A stretch of DNA of 64,000 nt from Zasmidium citrigriseum (Eukaryota; Ascomycota; Dothideomycetes; Mycosphaerellales; Mycosphaerellaceae). The DNA lies in assembly GCA_002786025.1 (NCBI GenBank), contig NHNW01000010.1, positions 186,001 to 250,000 of the forward strand, read 5' to 3'. Both the position numbers and the translations under genes were made by a program. Positions 31,050 through 43,492 of this stretch are shown here, in pieces. Position 1 is the stretch's first letter. Every line of letters begins with the position of its first letter. The notes under the pieces are model-generated. The model was not told the DNA's origin. It saw only the letters and a program-made list of their open reading frames with translations, and did not search any database.

Positions 31050-32763
31050 TCAAGCAGCGTTCTTGAGGTAACTGGGCAGCCACTCCTCAGTCCCGTCCTC
31101 ATACTTCTTCTTCGCCGGCCGCATGTCCATCTGATGCGTATCGGCGAAGTAGCACCGCTCCAAAAAGCACTCGGAGCCGAACTTGCAGTTGTGACCGAAA
31201 GTGCAGTTGAAGTCGTGGCACCAGGACTTCTGCGGACAGGATCTAGATCGGGCTTTGTGCTTGAGAACCAGAATCTCTCCCGGCGTGAGCTTCTCGCTGT
31301 GGACGTAGTCGCAGTACTTGCCTGCCGCACAGTTTCCTGTGAGGTAGTAGTTGTTGCAGCATTTGCCCTTGGTCTCGACCCGCTTCATGTAGCGAGCTTC
31401 GGCTCCCGGGTCGCTTCTTGGCAGGTCTTCGTCTACTCGCTCACCATACGCATTTACGAGGATGAAGCGTTGCTTGGGCTTTTGTGCGGAGGCGATGTTG
31501 ATGGTTTTAGCTGTTGAGCCGTTCTTGCCGACTGATGCCCATGTTCCAGATGGTGCCGCAGAGCTGGTTGAGTCTGAGGATGGCGCTGGGCTCGCGGGTT
31601 TGGAGAAGTTCGAAGCCAACGGGACGCCACTTGCTTGGGATGCCGAGGGTGTGCGTGCTGGTGTGGCGGTTGGAGTTGGAACGAACGAAGGTGCGGGCTG
31701 CTTCGAGGGCAGGTTATCGGAACGGAACACTTGAGGTATCTTGATTCGCTTCAGACCCAGCGCGGCAAAGCCAGGTTCTGCTGGTCGTGTTTCGAGAAGG
31801 GTGATTCGGGCTGCCATAGCAGAGTCTCGGCGATATGACTCTAGTACGGGCAAGTAGCTTCACAGAGGTCAGCTTCAATCACTTCATGTACACACGACCG
31901 AGATCGTACCCGTTGTCCGAGCATGGCCCGAAGAAGACGTGCTTGCATTGAGCAATAGGAAGATAGAGACGCAGGGTCTCGCGAATCTTATGATCGGCTC
32001 GCTCTTTGCCATTACCGACATCGACGAAGCTGAAGAGGGGTTGGGTGAGCCCGAACGCACGACCGAAAGCGGCGAGCTCGTTGGGGTTCGAAATGATTCC
32101 GCTGTCGTGAAGCTTCTTCGCTAGGCCGGAGAGATTAAGCACGACCTGAGCAACGCTGCATAAAAGTCAGTGGATGGTCGTCGAGACGTTGATACTCGCC
32201 ACTCACATTTCCCAGTCCGCCACATTTTGATCTGGATAGATGTCTTTAAGGTGTTTCTGAAGCTCTGTATGTAGCTGATGAGCAGCTTCTGCACCGCCTT
32301 CGCCTCGACCCATCGCGTACACTGTCAGAATGTTAATGTTGACTCCATGGCATGGGCAGTGAGCGGACATACGCCAGTCTTGAAAGATAGCACCATCTCC
32401 GTCGATTAAAGCTACCACGAAGTTCTTAGAATTCTGGAATGGTTAGCAGCTTCAATGTACCCGATCTCTGCAAACATACCGAAGCTTGCTTATGCTGTGC
32501 CAGGGCCTGTTCGCTCTGAGAGGCCTTACTCTGCCAGAGTCGACGTGAAGCGACCTCATTGTTGTAATCGTCTGTTCTTTCGTCATATTTGAGTTTGAGA
32601 TCCTCGTATGATTTTATCTAAATGTAAGTCAGCTAACACCTTCGACTCAGAAACATGTGAATCCAGCATGGGCGCGTACCAGTTCTTCGAGAAAGTTGGC
32701 GCGATCTTCGTCGGCTTTTCTAATCGACTCGAGCCTGGCGGCGTAATCTGGATTGCCTGCCAT
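31050..32763 (-). CDS. NYN-like nuclease-fold plus CCCH zinc-finger protein; 6 exons
   Basis: Exons (reverse) 32763-32680, 32617-32480, 32433-32373, 32321-32207, 32155-31910, 31857-31050; introns 62, 46, 51, 51 and 52 bp, all GT-AG; 483 residues. The N-terminus is a coiled coil (SIRKADEDRANFLEELIKSYEDL). Residues 75-240 begin NFVVALIDGDG (D85, D87), then FVDVGNGKERADHKI (D178, D187) and VFFGPCSDNGYLPVL (D213); the spacing of acidic residues is like a NYN/PIN RNase fold. A Ser/Pro linker follows, then CCCH-type fingers (CCNNYYLTGNCAAGKYCDYVH, plus a Cys-rich FNCTFGHNCKFGSECFL segment). It is expected to bind RNA. The nuclease assignment is my inference; the CCCH fingers are seen directly. Confidence 0.85.
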
Positions 32764-33129
32764 GTCCGATCGTCTGAAGAGGGAAGAATACCATGCACTG
32801 GCGGCGAGGAAAGGCGGAACGGACAATGTTTGCTCGAAGCGAAAGGAGATGAAGTTCGAAGCGGTATGAAAGGATCTGGGCGCGTTTGGAAGGTTCGATG
32901 AGCGCGCAGCGGAGAGACGGGCCGTCACTAGCGGCTGATCTGCCGAACCGCTAGCTCCCAGCTGGCCGGATGGCATGTGATGACAAAGTATTTGTTGAGA
33001 AAGTGGGTGGAGAAAACGCTGCTACAGGAGTCTGAAGAAATGTATTGTCTTTGCTCATTTATAATCTATGTATGAGTTTCAACGGCTGATGTCTCCCGTG
33101 TCTACAAACAGACCAGCACAGGACTCGAT
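32764..33129. promoter_or_regulatory. Region upstream of the CCCH gene and downstream of HUT1
   Basis: 366 bp. An ATG at 32976 is in frame with the CCCH gene and would add 71 residues of low quality, so this stretch is more likely 5' leader plus promoter. The left part of the HUT1 3' UTR is also here. Confidence 0.3.
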
Positions 33130-34449
33130 CTAGTTGGACCTGGACCTCTTCTCCTCCAGCTTTCGCTTCTCTTCCTCCAGCCTTCGCTTCTCCTCCAGCT
33201 TTCGCTTCTTCTCCCGCTTTGAGAGCTCCGCCTCCATCCCAATGCCTCCAAACACAAGGCCTACGCCAAGCCATTGCATACCACTCAGCGTGTGGCCGAA
33301 CCAGAACACTGATCCAATCATCGTCAGCATCTTCCTCGTCACAGTCACGGTGACCAACAGGAGACTTCCAAATATTGACAGCGTCATGACTATTGATTGT
33401 CAGCGAGTTTACAGCAGTGTCTGATCGTTTTGCTCACATATGAAGACTTGTCCCAGCGCACCGCACGCAGAAAAGCCCACGATGTCCCAACCAACGGATG
33501 GGTGCCGTTGAATGAATGCGAGAGCATCTTGAAGTTCCCCGGCGCCCTTGACATCAATGCCAAACATTGCACCAACACCGCTCTGTACCAGATACGGCGA
33601 GACAAGTAGATATGCTGTTGTAAGGAAGGTCGACATCATGTTCAAGGCGCACATCATCTGCTGCCCAGTGTATGGCCGAAAGCGGGCATAGATGTCGTCT
33701 TGTGTGGAGTTCGTGAGGCCATCGAAGATCAGATTGATGCTGAGAAGGACCAGGCCGTAGACACTGTTACTACTGGCGTTCTTCTTCTTCGACCCACTTG
33801 AGGATTGAAGAGTGAAGATCGCAACACCGGCAGTGACTAGTGCCACGACTGCGTATTTGTAGAACGGGTATCGCTTGCGGTACAGAGTAATGTGCAAGAG
33901 CATGACCGGTACGAGCTTGCACGACTTGGCCAGGATGAATGTGATGTAGTCGACATATTGCAGACTTGCGTATCCGAAGGGCGATGATAGGGACGAGGTG
34001 ATGGCGACCAGACTCAGAGGCCATAGAATCTTCTGCGAAGGAAAGATCGGTAGATCAGAGGGCGTCTTTCGGGTTGTCAAGACGTAGACGTAGCCGAGGA
34101 GAGCTGCAAAAAAGGATTGGACAGTGTTCATGAACACTGAATACTTGAAGACTTCGCGCTTCGATTCTGTTCCGTAGTTGGTCGTTGTGATCCGCTCTTG
34201 AAGATATCCCCATGTGAGACTTCAAACATCAGCTGTCGGTTCCCACGATCGAGCAATTTTGCAAACTCACAATGACGCATAGATTCCACCGACGCAAATG
34301 AGTAGGTTCATGGTGTTGGCCGAGCTCTTTGTATCGTCGTCCCCACCATGAGCAATGTCGTTTCTCCCGGCAATGGCGGCACCATTCGCTGCTTCTGAGA
34401 GTCTGCCGTTCGCTCTGCGATGGCGAACGTCGCCATTTAGTGTGGCCAT
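33130..34449 (-). CDS. HUT1: UDP-galactose transporter HUT1; 3 exons
   Basis: Exons (reverse) 34449-34271, 34219-33438, 33389-33130; introns 51 and 48 bp; 406 residues. Joins give GGIYASFLTWGYLQERITTTNYG and GQVFIFMTLSIFGSLLLVTVTVTRK, both conserved in the HUT1/SLC35B1 family. About ten hydrophobic helices are visible (e.g. SFFAALLGYVYVL, YAVVALVTAGVAIFTL, GLVLLSINLIFDG, WLGVGLVFGGIGMEAEL). GLTNSTQDDIYARF is typical. It moves UDP-galactose (or ATP/ADP in animal relatives) across the ER membrane. The C-terminal tail is a charged repeat (KLEEKRRLEEEKRKLEEKR) instead of a simple KKxx ending. Confidence 0.95.
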
Positions 34450-35128
34450 TTTGTAAAATCCGTGTCCAAAAGAACGTCGTGTGGATCGCCGGTGCCAAAG
34501 AAGATGTCGACGATGTCGTTGTTGTGGTCAGAATATTGAAGACAGCTTTCGAGACAGGAGATCCTCAGAGCTAACCCGCTTCGGAAGAGACTGCGCACGG
34601 ACACTCCCTTGAATTTGCACGTGGCTGGTAAGAGGTGTTTTCTTACCTTCTGACGAACATGACCTTGTGACATTGGAGACTTCCTGTAAGATTTCCGACT
34701 ACCACGGGGACTTGGATCGACGACTGCTGGATCATCGAAGCAACTCAAGGTTGGAGAAGCAGCAACTTGACCATGCTTGACGACTCGTGCTTGCCTCGCG
34801 ACATCTTGTCTTTCCACCACCAACCAAGACCGGTCCATCTCCATTTGAATCCCTAAACATACGGTTCGTGCAGCTGCGGCAAGTATGCTATTCATGAACG
34901 GATCACGCTACCATCGAGGAGAGGTGAGGTTCTCTGCAATGCGATCCTCGGCCCGATCTCCCCCGCAATTGCCGTGTCTTGCTCTGCGATTGCGGATACC
35001 ATTATCACAACACGCATTTCAAGATGCTAGGATCAACTCTTAGCTATTCTCATTGATCTTGCGTTGAGACCTCTGGGTGGCGACGGGCGGAACTCACCAG
35101 ACTGGAGACCGGCAAGAAACTCACGAAG
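34450..35128. promoter_or_regulatory. Divergent promoter region HUT1/acetoacetyl-CoA synthetase
   Basis: 679 bp between divergent starts. Frames on both strands overlap and look random. Nothing specific recognised. Confidence 0.35.
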
Positions 35129-37447
35129 ATGGCCAGCAGAGACCAGCCAGAGCGGCTATGGACGCCGGTCAACGCAGGGCACACCCCAATGGACGACTAT
35201 CGAAGGCATGTCAACGAACGGTTCTCACAAAATCTGAAGACATCACGGGACTTGCACACTTGGAGCGTACAGCAACCCCAAGACTTCTGGACAGATTTGT
35301 ATTCATGGCTCGGCTTAACACCCGCTCTTCCATCATACGTTACGAGAGCATACGATCCAAGCATTCCAATGAGCCGGAATCCCAAGTGGTTCGAAGGACT
35401 CGAGCTGAATTACGCCGAGAATGCCTTGTTTGCCAATCCTGACGATGATGCTGTTGCCCTCATTGGCCTGCGAGAGGACACTGATCTTGGATCGAATGAC
35501 GAGGAGGTCGTAACCTGGCGAGAATGCCGAGAAAAGGTTCGGCTCACTGCGAGTGCACTGAAAGCGTGCGGTATCAGACAAGGGGATCGAGTGGCTGCAT
35601 TGGTTGCGACTTCGGTCTGGGCCATGGTACTGTATCACGCCTCCGCGAGTATTGGCGCCATCTTCACCTCCATAAGTCCAGACCTTGGGCTTGAAGGATG
35701 CGTATCACGGCTGGAACAGACGACTCCCAAGATCCTGTTCGCAGACTCCCATACTGTGTACAAGGGTAAAAAGCTTTCGACCTCGTCCAAGGTTAACAAG
35801 ATCATCCAGCGTCTATCACCGGCGCCTCAGGTATACATCGTACCGATCGAGAACCAAGACATACAGCATGATCCTATCGATAGATTTATGAGCAAGGCCA
35901 ATCCTTCGGAGAAGCTCACTTTCACACGGGTGCCATTCAACTATCCTCTCATGATCTGCTACTCCTCGGGTACAACGGGAGCGCCGAAGTGCATCGTCCA
36001 TCAGCATGGTCTGATCATTCAGCTGAAGAAGATCTCCGTATGTATATCGACGACTCTTCTGGCATGCTGAACAATCGCTGACACTTCCCTCCTACCCTAG
36101 GTCGTTCACAACTCGACGACTCCGAAGGATGTGATCCTACAGTACTCCTCCACTTCATGGGTTGTCTTCTACGTAATGTGCGGCTACTTTGCCACAGGTG
36201 CCGCTACAATCGTTTACAACGGCTCACCCATGTTCCCGGATACTAGGCAGTTGTTGCGGATCATCAACAAATTCAGAGTCACCTACTTTGGAACTTCACC
36301 TAGATACTTACTGGAGCTGGAGCTGGCAAAAGTAAGGCCGGGCAAAGAGTTCGACCTCTCCTCGCTGCGCATTGTCTACACCACAGGCGCCACCCTGTCT
36401 GCTGAGCAGTATCGTTGGTTCTATCGCAACTTTCCATCGCATGTCCATCTCTGCAACACAGCTGGAGGAACAGACACTTCGACTTCGTTGATTGCTGCAG
36501 ACCCGGCCGGTCCCATCCACGCTGGCGAGGTAAGTAAAATCGCAATGTAGCATCCATTGCAAGCCGTGGCTGACTTGCTGAAGATGCAAATATTTGCGCT
36601 TGGCATGGACGTAGATGTTGCAGATCCCGAGTCCGGCGACTCAGTTATGATGACTGGCGAGGCTGGCGAGATGATCGTCCGCAAACCGTTTCCAAGTATG
36701 TCTGCAAGCGACGACATTGTCATGAGCGTAGCTGACACGGTTCTTTCAGGCATGCCGTGCTTCTTTTGGGGCGATAAGGATGGCTCCAAGTACAAGAGTT
36801 CATACTTTGAGCGGTTTGATAACATCGATGTATGGGCTCAGCATGATTGGCTGTCCCTCAACCCCAAGACAGGCGGTCTGATAATGCATGGTCGTAGTGA
36901 TGGTGTGCTAAGTAAGTCGCGCACGTATTGCATTCAAGACATGTTGCTAATGCTTTCGCAGATCCTTCTGGCGTTCGCTTCGGCTCCGGCGAGGTAAGTG
37001 GATTCTTGGAAACTTTCCTCGATACATTTTCTCACCATCTGACCTGTCTCTCTGTAGATCTACTCTATTGTCGAAGCACCTCCCTTTACAGACAGCATCT
37101 CAAACACGCTCTGCGTTGGACGGAGACGCCCACAAGACAAAGACGAGGATGTATTCCTGTTCGTTGTTATGATGCCAGGCCACAGATTGACACCAGAGCT
37201 CTCCAATTCGATTCGACAGGCCATTAGAAGCGGGCTCTCGCCTCGACATGTGCCTCGTTTCATTGTCGAGCTACCTGAAAATGGCATTCCGACCACGATC
37301 AACGGCAAGAAAGTTGAATCTGCAGTCAAGCAGACACTCGGCGGCAAGGATGTGAAACCAAGCAACACCGTTTCGAATCCCGAGGCGATAGAGTACTTCA
37401 AACGATTTCGAGATCTGGAGAGGGAGCCGAGACCGGCCAAGTTGTAG
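35129..37447 (+). CDS. Acetoacetyl-CoA synthetase (acetoacetate-CoA ligase); 6 exons
   Basis: Exons 35129-36037, 36101-36529, 36584-36695, 36750-36911, 36962-36993, 37058-37447; introns 63, 54, 54, 50 and 64 bp; 677 residues. The N-terminal ACAS segment contains DFWTDLYSWLGL and PKWFEGLELNYAENAL. The AMP-binding loop is YSSGTTGAPKCIVHQHG. Splicing restores RKPFPSMPCFFWGD, the hinge region GRSDGVLNPSGVRFGSGEIY, and ends with NGKKVESAVK carrying the catalytic lysine. The enzyme activates acetoacetate with ATP and CoA in the cytosol, linking ketone bodies or leucine breakdown to sterol and fatty-acid synthesis. Exon 5 is only 32 nt. Confidence 0.94.
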
Positions 37448-38159
37448 TCCACCACGATGTTCCGATCGAGGGATATGTGCCCTCTCTCTCCGGACGAGTA
37501 CATACTGCTAAGCTCTCAAGTGGCTTGCTGGATCACTGGTGGTTGTCGACGAATTTGGGGGTAGCTGAGACTGGAACATGTTCTACTTTGGCCTGAACAC
37601 CAAGGGTACCCTCAGTTTCGGCCAAAGTGGAAGATGTCGAAAGCGATCCCCAACTTCAAAGTTTCTCGACAAATTGAATAGCGTGACAAGCCCTCCAATG
37701 GCTTCGTTTGCGTGCTCTCGTGGAGAGAGCTGATCTGCCAGTTTGAGCAGAACAAGGAGGGTAGACGGAGAGCGTGGCCAAAGGTGACGTATCAAACGCC
37801 ATTCTACGATAAAAAAGATCGGTCACTTTCACATTTGTTATCTCATTTCGCGCAGTCACATGAGCGCGTACTAGCAAGGTTTACGGGCCGTTTGATTGCC
37901 GGGGATTCCCTGCTGTTGTTCGGCAGTTGGAAGACGCGTCTTCACGCGTTTGCCCGATTCACTCCCCTCTCAACCACTCACTCGCTGGACGGCACCGTCT
38001 TGCTTGTACCACCGACGCTCCCGTCGCTTAAGTAATTGCTATCGAGCAGCTCTTATGTCTATAGTATAGAAACCACCATTCTTGGTGCTGCTTCTTGCTA
38101 CGTCACATTCGGGCAGGCAACCAGGCAGTCGCGACGCGGTCACGGTCACGGTCACGGTC
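37448..38159. promoter_or_regulatory. Intergenic region upstream of the SLIP-GC-like gene
   Basis: 712 bp between tandem genes. A short region of dyad-like and AT-rich sequence lies near 37795-37825, but no gene was seen. The right end is the GGTCAC repeat listed separately. Confidence 0.3.
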
Positions 38160-38161
38160 AT
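38138..38161 (+). repeat. GGTCAC hexamer tandem repeat running into the start codon
   Basis: Three perfect GGTCAC units (38138-38155) followed by GGTCAT, whose last AT forms the first two bases of the SLIP-GC-like ATG (38160-38162). Read directly from sequence. Confidence 0.9.
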
Positions 38162-41100
38162 GGAAGAAGCCACTTTCCGCGTCGTGAAGGCGCTCCTGCC
38201 AGAAGCAGACAGCAACTGGGAGCAGATTCTCAGCGAAAAGCAATCGAGACTCTATGTTATTGTCGCCAAACACCACCACCACGGCCAAATCCCCGACAAC
38301 CCCGCCGTGGAAGACTTTTTGTTCTTGAAGGGACACCAGAAACTCGCATTGACGCGAATCATCTCTGCATACAAGGGCCACCTCGAGCTGGACGACGACA
38401 CTCCGCTCGTTCTAAAGCTTGACGGCCGGGCGATTTCCGAGGATACCACGGTGGGAGAGCTGCCAAACCGCGAGCGCCTGCTCATCATGACTGCCGAGCT
38501 CGAGCAGCCACCTGCGACCCAGCAGAGCAACAATAACGGCACCCTGAGCCCGAGGCCTCCGCTACAGCCCATCAGCCGCCAGCTCACCATTCCGCCAGTG
38601 CAGTCACAGGACGAGAATCCCAAGGCCACCACCACAGGCCTGTCGCCTTCTCCTGCCGTCGCAACCCCAGCTCCGGCACCGACTCCTGGCAGAACCACTC
38701 TCGGTGGCGTCAAGTCTGAGGAACCCTCGGAGAATCGTGGATACCATGTCTTTCCTGTGCAGCCCGAATCCTCGAGCCGTGCAAAAGGAAGCTCCACACC
38801 GACGCCCAAAGTTGCTCAGCCACCAGCAGCTGTCAAGCACGAGTCTACGGATCCAACTGACTCAAATGAGGCCAACCCAGCCGCTGCAGCTCCCAAAGCA
38901 GAAGAGGATGAGCCGGAGACGCAGTATGTGCCTCGTGACCAAGGAGATCTGTTCGCTACATCTCAGGATGATGTCGACTTTGTCAGAGGCCGGAAGCTGC
39001 AGCAGCTCGGTGCAGAAACCACTCCCGAGAGACTGGAGGCCGGCGTAAGGGCTGGTTTGCAAGTGCTTTCCAGCATCGTGGAGCCACTCAAGAAGCTCGG
39101 TGATCATGAGGATGCAGCCAACTGGCTCGGCCAAATTGAGAAAGTGCGTAAGGACGCCACCCGGACGCGGACAGTGGTCGGTGTCGTGGGCAACACGGGC
39201 GCAGGCAAGAGCAGCGTCATCAATGCTATGCTGGAAGAAGAGAGATTGGTTCCAACCAACTGCATGCGAGCGTGTACCGCAGTCGTCACCGAGATGTCGT
39301 ACAACGACTCCACCAACCCCAACATGAAGTACCGAGCAGTCATTGAGTTCATCAAGGTCAGTAAGAAACATGTGAGGTCCAAATGATGGTGACTGACAAC
39401 TGTATAGCCCGAAGACTGGGAGAAGGAGCTTCATGTGCTCTTCAAAGAGATCTTCGACGACAGCGGGAATCTTAGCAAAGAGATCTCCAACGCCGATTCT
39501 GAAGCAGGCATTGCCTACGCGAAGGTCCGAGCGGTATACCATAAGCACACGCGCGACATGCTTGCCAACACCAGTGTCAATTCCCTCATGAGACAGAAGC
39601 ACGTGAAGAATGTTCTTGGCAAGTCCAGGAAGATCGTAGAGAAGGACCCGAAAGCCTTTTACAAGAGCCTGCAGCAGTATGTCGATTCCAAGGAGAAGGG
39701 TCAAGAGAAGTTGGACAAGAACGGGAAGAAGATCGGCGAGAGGAAGAGGGATTTTGAGTATTGGCCATTGATCAAGGTCGTCAAGATCTACACCAAAGCG
39801 GACGCACTTTCCACCGGGGCTTGCATTGTTGATCTTCCTGGAGTCCACGACTCAAACGCAGCTCGAGCCGCCGTTGCAGAAGGTTACATGAAGGAGTGCA
39901 CGGGACTCTGGATTGTGGCACCTATCAACCGAGCCGTCGACGACAAAGCAGCCAAGACTCTACTTGGTGATACTTTCAAGCGGCAACTCAAGTACGACGG
40001 CACGTACTCGGCCGTCACCTTCATCTGCTCCAAGACCGTGCGTATTCCCTCTTCCCCAATTGACGTACGTGGGCTGACCCTTCCTCCAGGATGACATCTC
40101 CAGAATGGAGGCTTCAGACAGCCTCAACCTTGGCGAAGAGTATTCAACGCTGGAGGACAAGCAGACGGAGAAAGAACGTGAGCGGAAGAAAGTCCGAACG
40201 GAGATCAAGGAGAAGAAAGACCAGAAGAAAGACTACGAGGACACTATCGATCAGCTGGAAGAGCAGATCGAGGAGTGGGAACGTCTGTCCAACGAGATGG
40301 GAACGGGCAAGACCGTCTATCCGCCGACACAGAAGAAGCGCAAGAGACCCTCCTCAAGCGGCGCTTCGAGCAAGCGTCGTCGACGGTCTGCAGACGATTC
40401 TGATGACGACTTCATTGATCGATCGTCTTCTGAGCCCGATCAACAAGACTCTGAGGAGACCGCCGCTCCACTCACGGAAGAAGCAATCGAAGAGAAGCTC
40501 GAGGAGCTAAAGACGATGAAGAAGGAAGCTCGTCGCGAGAAGGCGAAATTGGCGGACGCAATCGCTGACCTTCAAGGGACGATGGACGACATCGCAGAGG
40601 AGATGGATGTCATTGACGCACGGCAGAGCGCACTGTGCATTGCCGGACGCAACGAGTACTCACGTGGCGCCATTCAACAAGATTTCGCCGCCGGCATCCG
40701 CGAACTTGGTAAGTAAAGCAAAGAAGTGATACCTTCAGATTGCAAGGCGTGTGCTGATCATTACAGACCAAGAGAACGCTGCAGATGAAGATCCCGATAA
40801 CTTCAATCCAGAAGAGGACCTGCGCGACTACGATGAGGTAGCACGATCGCTTCCCGTCTTCTGTGTCAGCAGCAGAGCGTACCAAAAGCTGTCCGGCCGT
40901 CTCAAGAAGGACAACGACGTCCCAGGGTTCAGAACAATCGAGGAGACTGAGGTTCCTCAACTTCAAGCACACTGCAAGAAGCTTACCGAGAAGGGTCGTC
41001 AAGCATCGTGCCGGCGATTCTTAAACAATCTGCAGTCGCTCATCAACTCCATGAGTCTGTGGGCCTCAGACGATGGCTCTGGCGTCAAGTTGTCCAGCGC

Positions 41101-42314
41101 ACAGCGCGACGTGGAGAGGTAAGCACCCCGGCAAGACCGAAGCTGTGTTACGAACAGCATGCTAATTTTTCAGATCTTTCCTCCAACGCAAGCTCAAGGA
41201 ACTCGAAAAAGCACTGGAGAAGACAGTGACCGATACCCTCGAGGATGCCATGGAGACCTTGAATGAGCAGCTTTTCAAGAAGTTTGCTAGCGGCATCAAA
41301 GCTGCCGTCGACGAAGCCATTCCCACTTCCAGCAAATGGGGTGCAAGAAAGGACGAAGGCGGTCTTCATTTCATGACGTATCGCGCGACTGTCCGTCGAC
41401 AAGGTGTCTTTGCCGGTGCTTCTGGTCAGCGTGACTTCAACGCCGAACTTACTGAACCGCTCTACAAACACTTGGCATCGGCGTGGGAGAAGTCTTTCCA
41501 GCGGAGACTACCTCACATCCTGCAGACATGCACGAAATCTGCGACCGATGTGCTGAAGAAGTTCCATGCCGCCATTGAACAGAGAGTGCGCGAGAAGGGT
41601 CATGGAGTATCCCGAATTGGAATACTAGGAACCCAACTTCAAGCCTACACCGCTATCTTTGGTGATCTGGTTTCTGGTGCGATCGAGACTCTCAACAACG
41701 GACAAAAGGAAATCAACAGAGAGTTTACCCCAGTCATCGCGGATGGCATGGATCCTGCCTACTCCTATTGCGCAGAGGAGCGAGGCTCGGGCTGTTACAA
41801 GAGGATGAAGTCATACATGGCAGACCATGTCTCGAATCAGCGATCGCAAATGTTCAACACCGCATCGGAGACCGTCCGCAAGAGCCTGCTGAAGCTTTGT
41901 GGGACTGTCAAGGATAGTATGCTTGACAAGGCCGACGAAGTCTTTGTCAAGATGCAGAGGGATTACCTCAGTCTCGTTGGTGTGCAAAAGGGCGAAATCA
42001 AGATGTCGCGCGAAGAGCGTGCTGCTCGACGTGAAGTTGACGACGCTATCAGCGCCGCCGATTCTCACTTCGGCAAAGCGTTGGAGGCTGACCTTGAGGA
42101 TCTCAAACTGGAGCAGCAGCCAGACGGCGACGAAGCAGGCGCGGAAGCCATCGATGACGGGGACGAGATGGAAGTCGACGACGAGACCGAGAACGAGGAC
42201 GTGGACGAGGACGACGATGAGGCCGATGAAGGTGCTGATGAGAGCCACGACGAGGCCGCAAGCAGAGCCGACCCGGACGAGGCTGCCTCTGTCAGAGACG
42301 ACGAGGATGAGTGA
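38160..42314 (+). CDS. SLIP-GC-like nuclear GTPase with possible N-terminal SUMO-like domain; 5 exons
   Basis: Exons 38160-39356, 39408-40037, 40090-40708, 40767-41118, 41174-42314; introns 51, 52, 58 and 55 bp; 1312 residues. The GTPase core has a P-loop GNTGAGKSS at 344-352, a switch-I threonine in RACTAVVTE, G3 DLPG at 541-544 and G4-like SKTD at 607-610 (spliced across intron 2). The pattern and CIVDLPGVHDSNAARAAVAE match the nuclear GTPase SLIP-GC (NUGGC) family of dynamin-like proteins. Residues about 51-114 (LTRIISAYKGHLELDDDTPLVLKLDGRAIS) look like a ubiquitin/SUMO-type fold. A lysine/arginine NLS-like KKRKRP and long coiled coils follow (610-720), with a very acidic tail (about the last 60 residues). 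Nuclear, genome- or transcript-maintenance role by family. Confidence 0.88.
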
Positions 42315-43492
42315 GTCGATTCTCACGCTGCTCATGCCTTGTCTCTGGCAACACGTTTACTTCGCTTGAATTGGTGCTTGCTTGCTATGAAAAAGATGGT
42401 GTGGTGAGACCTTTGCTTGTCCTTTTCGAGACTTCGCAGTGGCCTTCCCTTGCCACGGGCTGTATCAAGTAGCACTTCATAATGTATGACAATGCTGAGA
42501 TCCGTGGACCGAACAAAGTGCGATTACACCGTCACCGAGATGTCTGAGACAGAGGTTGCTAGATGATCGACGAAGTGAGGTCAGTAGCAGGGTTGTCTCT
42601 GCTCTATTTTTAGGGCTCGACGCTTGGCGGTGGATCGCACTCCTTGGTTGTTGCTTCGACTCGAGCATTGTGCTCTCCCTCCTCCGTGGACTGTCCTGGC
42701 CGAACAGACATTCTTCTCGCATTGCGGCCCTCCGGCAACAGACACCGATGCAATCCTGCTTCTCGCTTCCTCTTCTAAGCCAGCAACCAGCAATAGTCAA
42801 GAGCCGACGGCGTAAAGGCTGCCGTCAGTCCGGGTCTAGTTCGTCTAACTCGCTACCTCGTTACAATACGATGCTCAGCCACCGCCGTCCTTTTTTTAAC
42901 CCGTTGTACCTGACCCAACGCTGCAAATTTTCATCCTGCCGGCAGCAATGCTCCTCTTTGACGGCCTGACCGCCGCCTAGCATCGCAGCGTGCTGTCGCT
43001 GATCGCCTCCGTCACGGCCAGGTGCGTCGGTGGCGCGACGGAGCAGGATCGTCCACACTAACAAGAGTTAAGACAGCATTGGGATGGCCTGCTCGGTTCG
43101 CCTTTTTTCCAATGCTCTGACAACGCTGACCAGAATAGCAGGTGACCGGGGCCTGATCTACCACTTCACTTCATGGGATTGAGGCGGTAAGATATCCCAC
43201 TGCCGTAAGCCACCAGGTGGTATCCTCGGCGCCCGTCTTTGCATTGGTGTAATTTCTCATAACCAGCCTTTGCACTATTGTGCTACCTTTTTGATGACAG
43301 CGGCTCCTCAATTCGAGAGTGCCAAACGAGCCCTGTCATCCGCAGCCCTACCCGTTTATACATTGTGTCTCCAACTGGCATGCTGATCCTGGCTTTGATG
43401 TGGGCTCTATATTCCACCACCTTTCCCATTCTCAGTACAAGAGCGATCCCCACGCGTTGCTGCTGACGCGGACTGTGGTCGCAGCCTGCTGG
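42315..43492. other. 1.2 kb intergenic region, no convincing gene
   Basis: Between tandem genes. A 137-codon + frame at 42556-42969 and antisense frames overlap; composition is not protein-like. A frame leading into the downstream gene from 43319 begins with GTG, so it is likely leader. Confidence 0.3.

Noticed and set aside
42556..42969. 137-codon frame downstream of the SLIP-GC gene
   Set aside because: Cys/Arg/Ser-rich with no recognisable motif; overlapping frames on the opposite strand.
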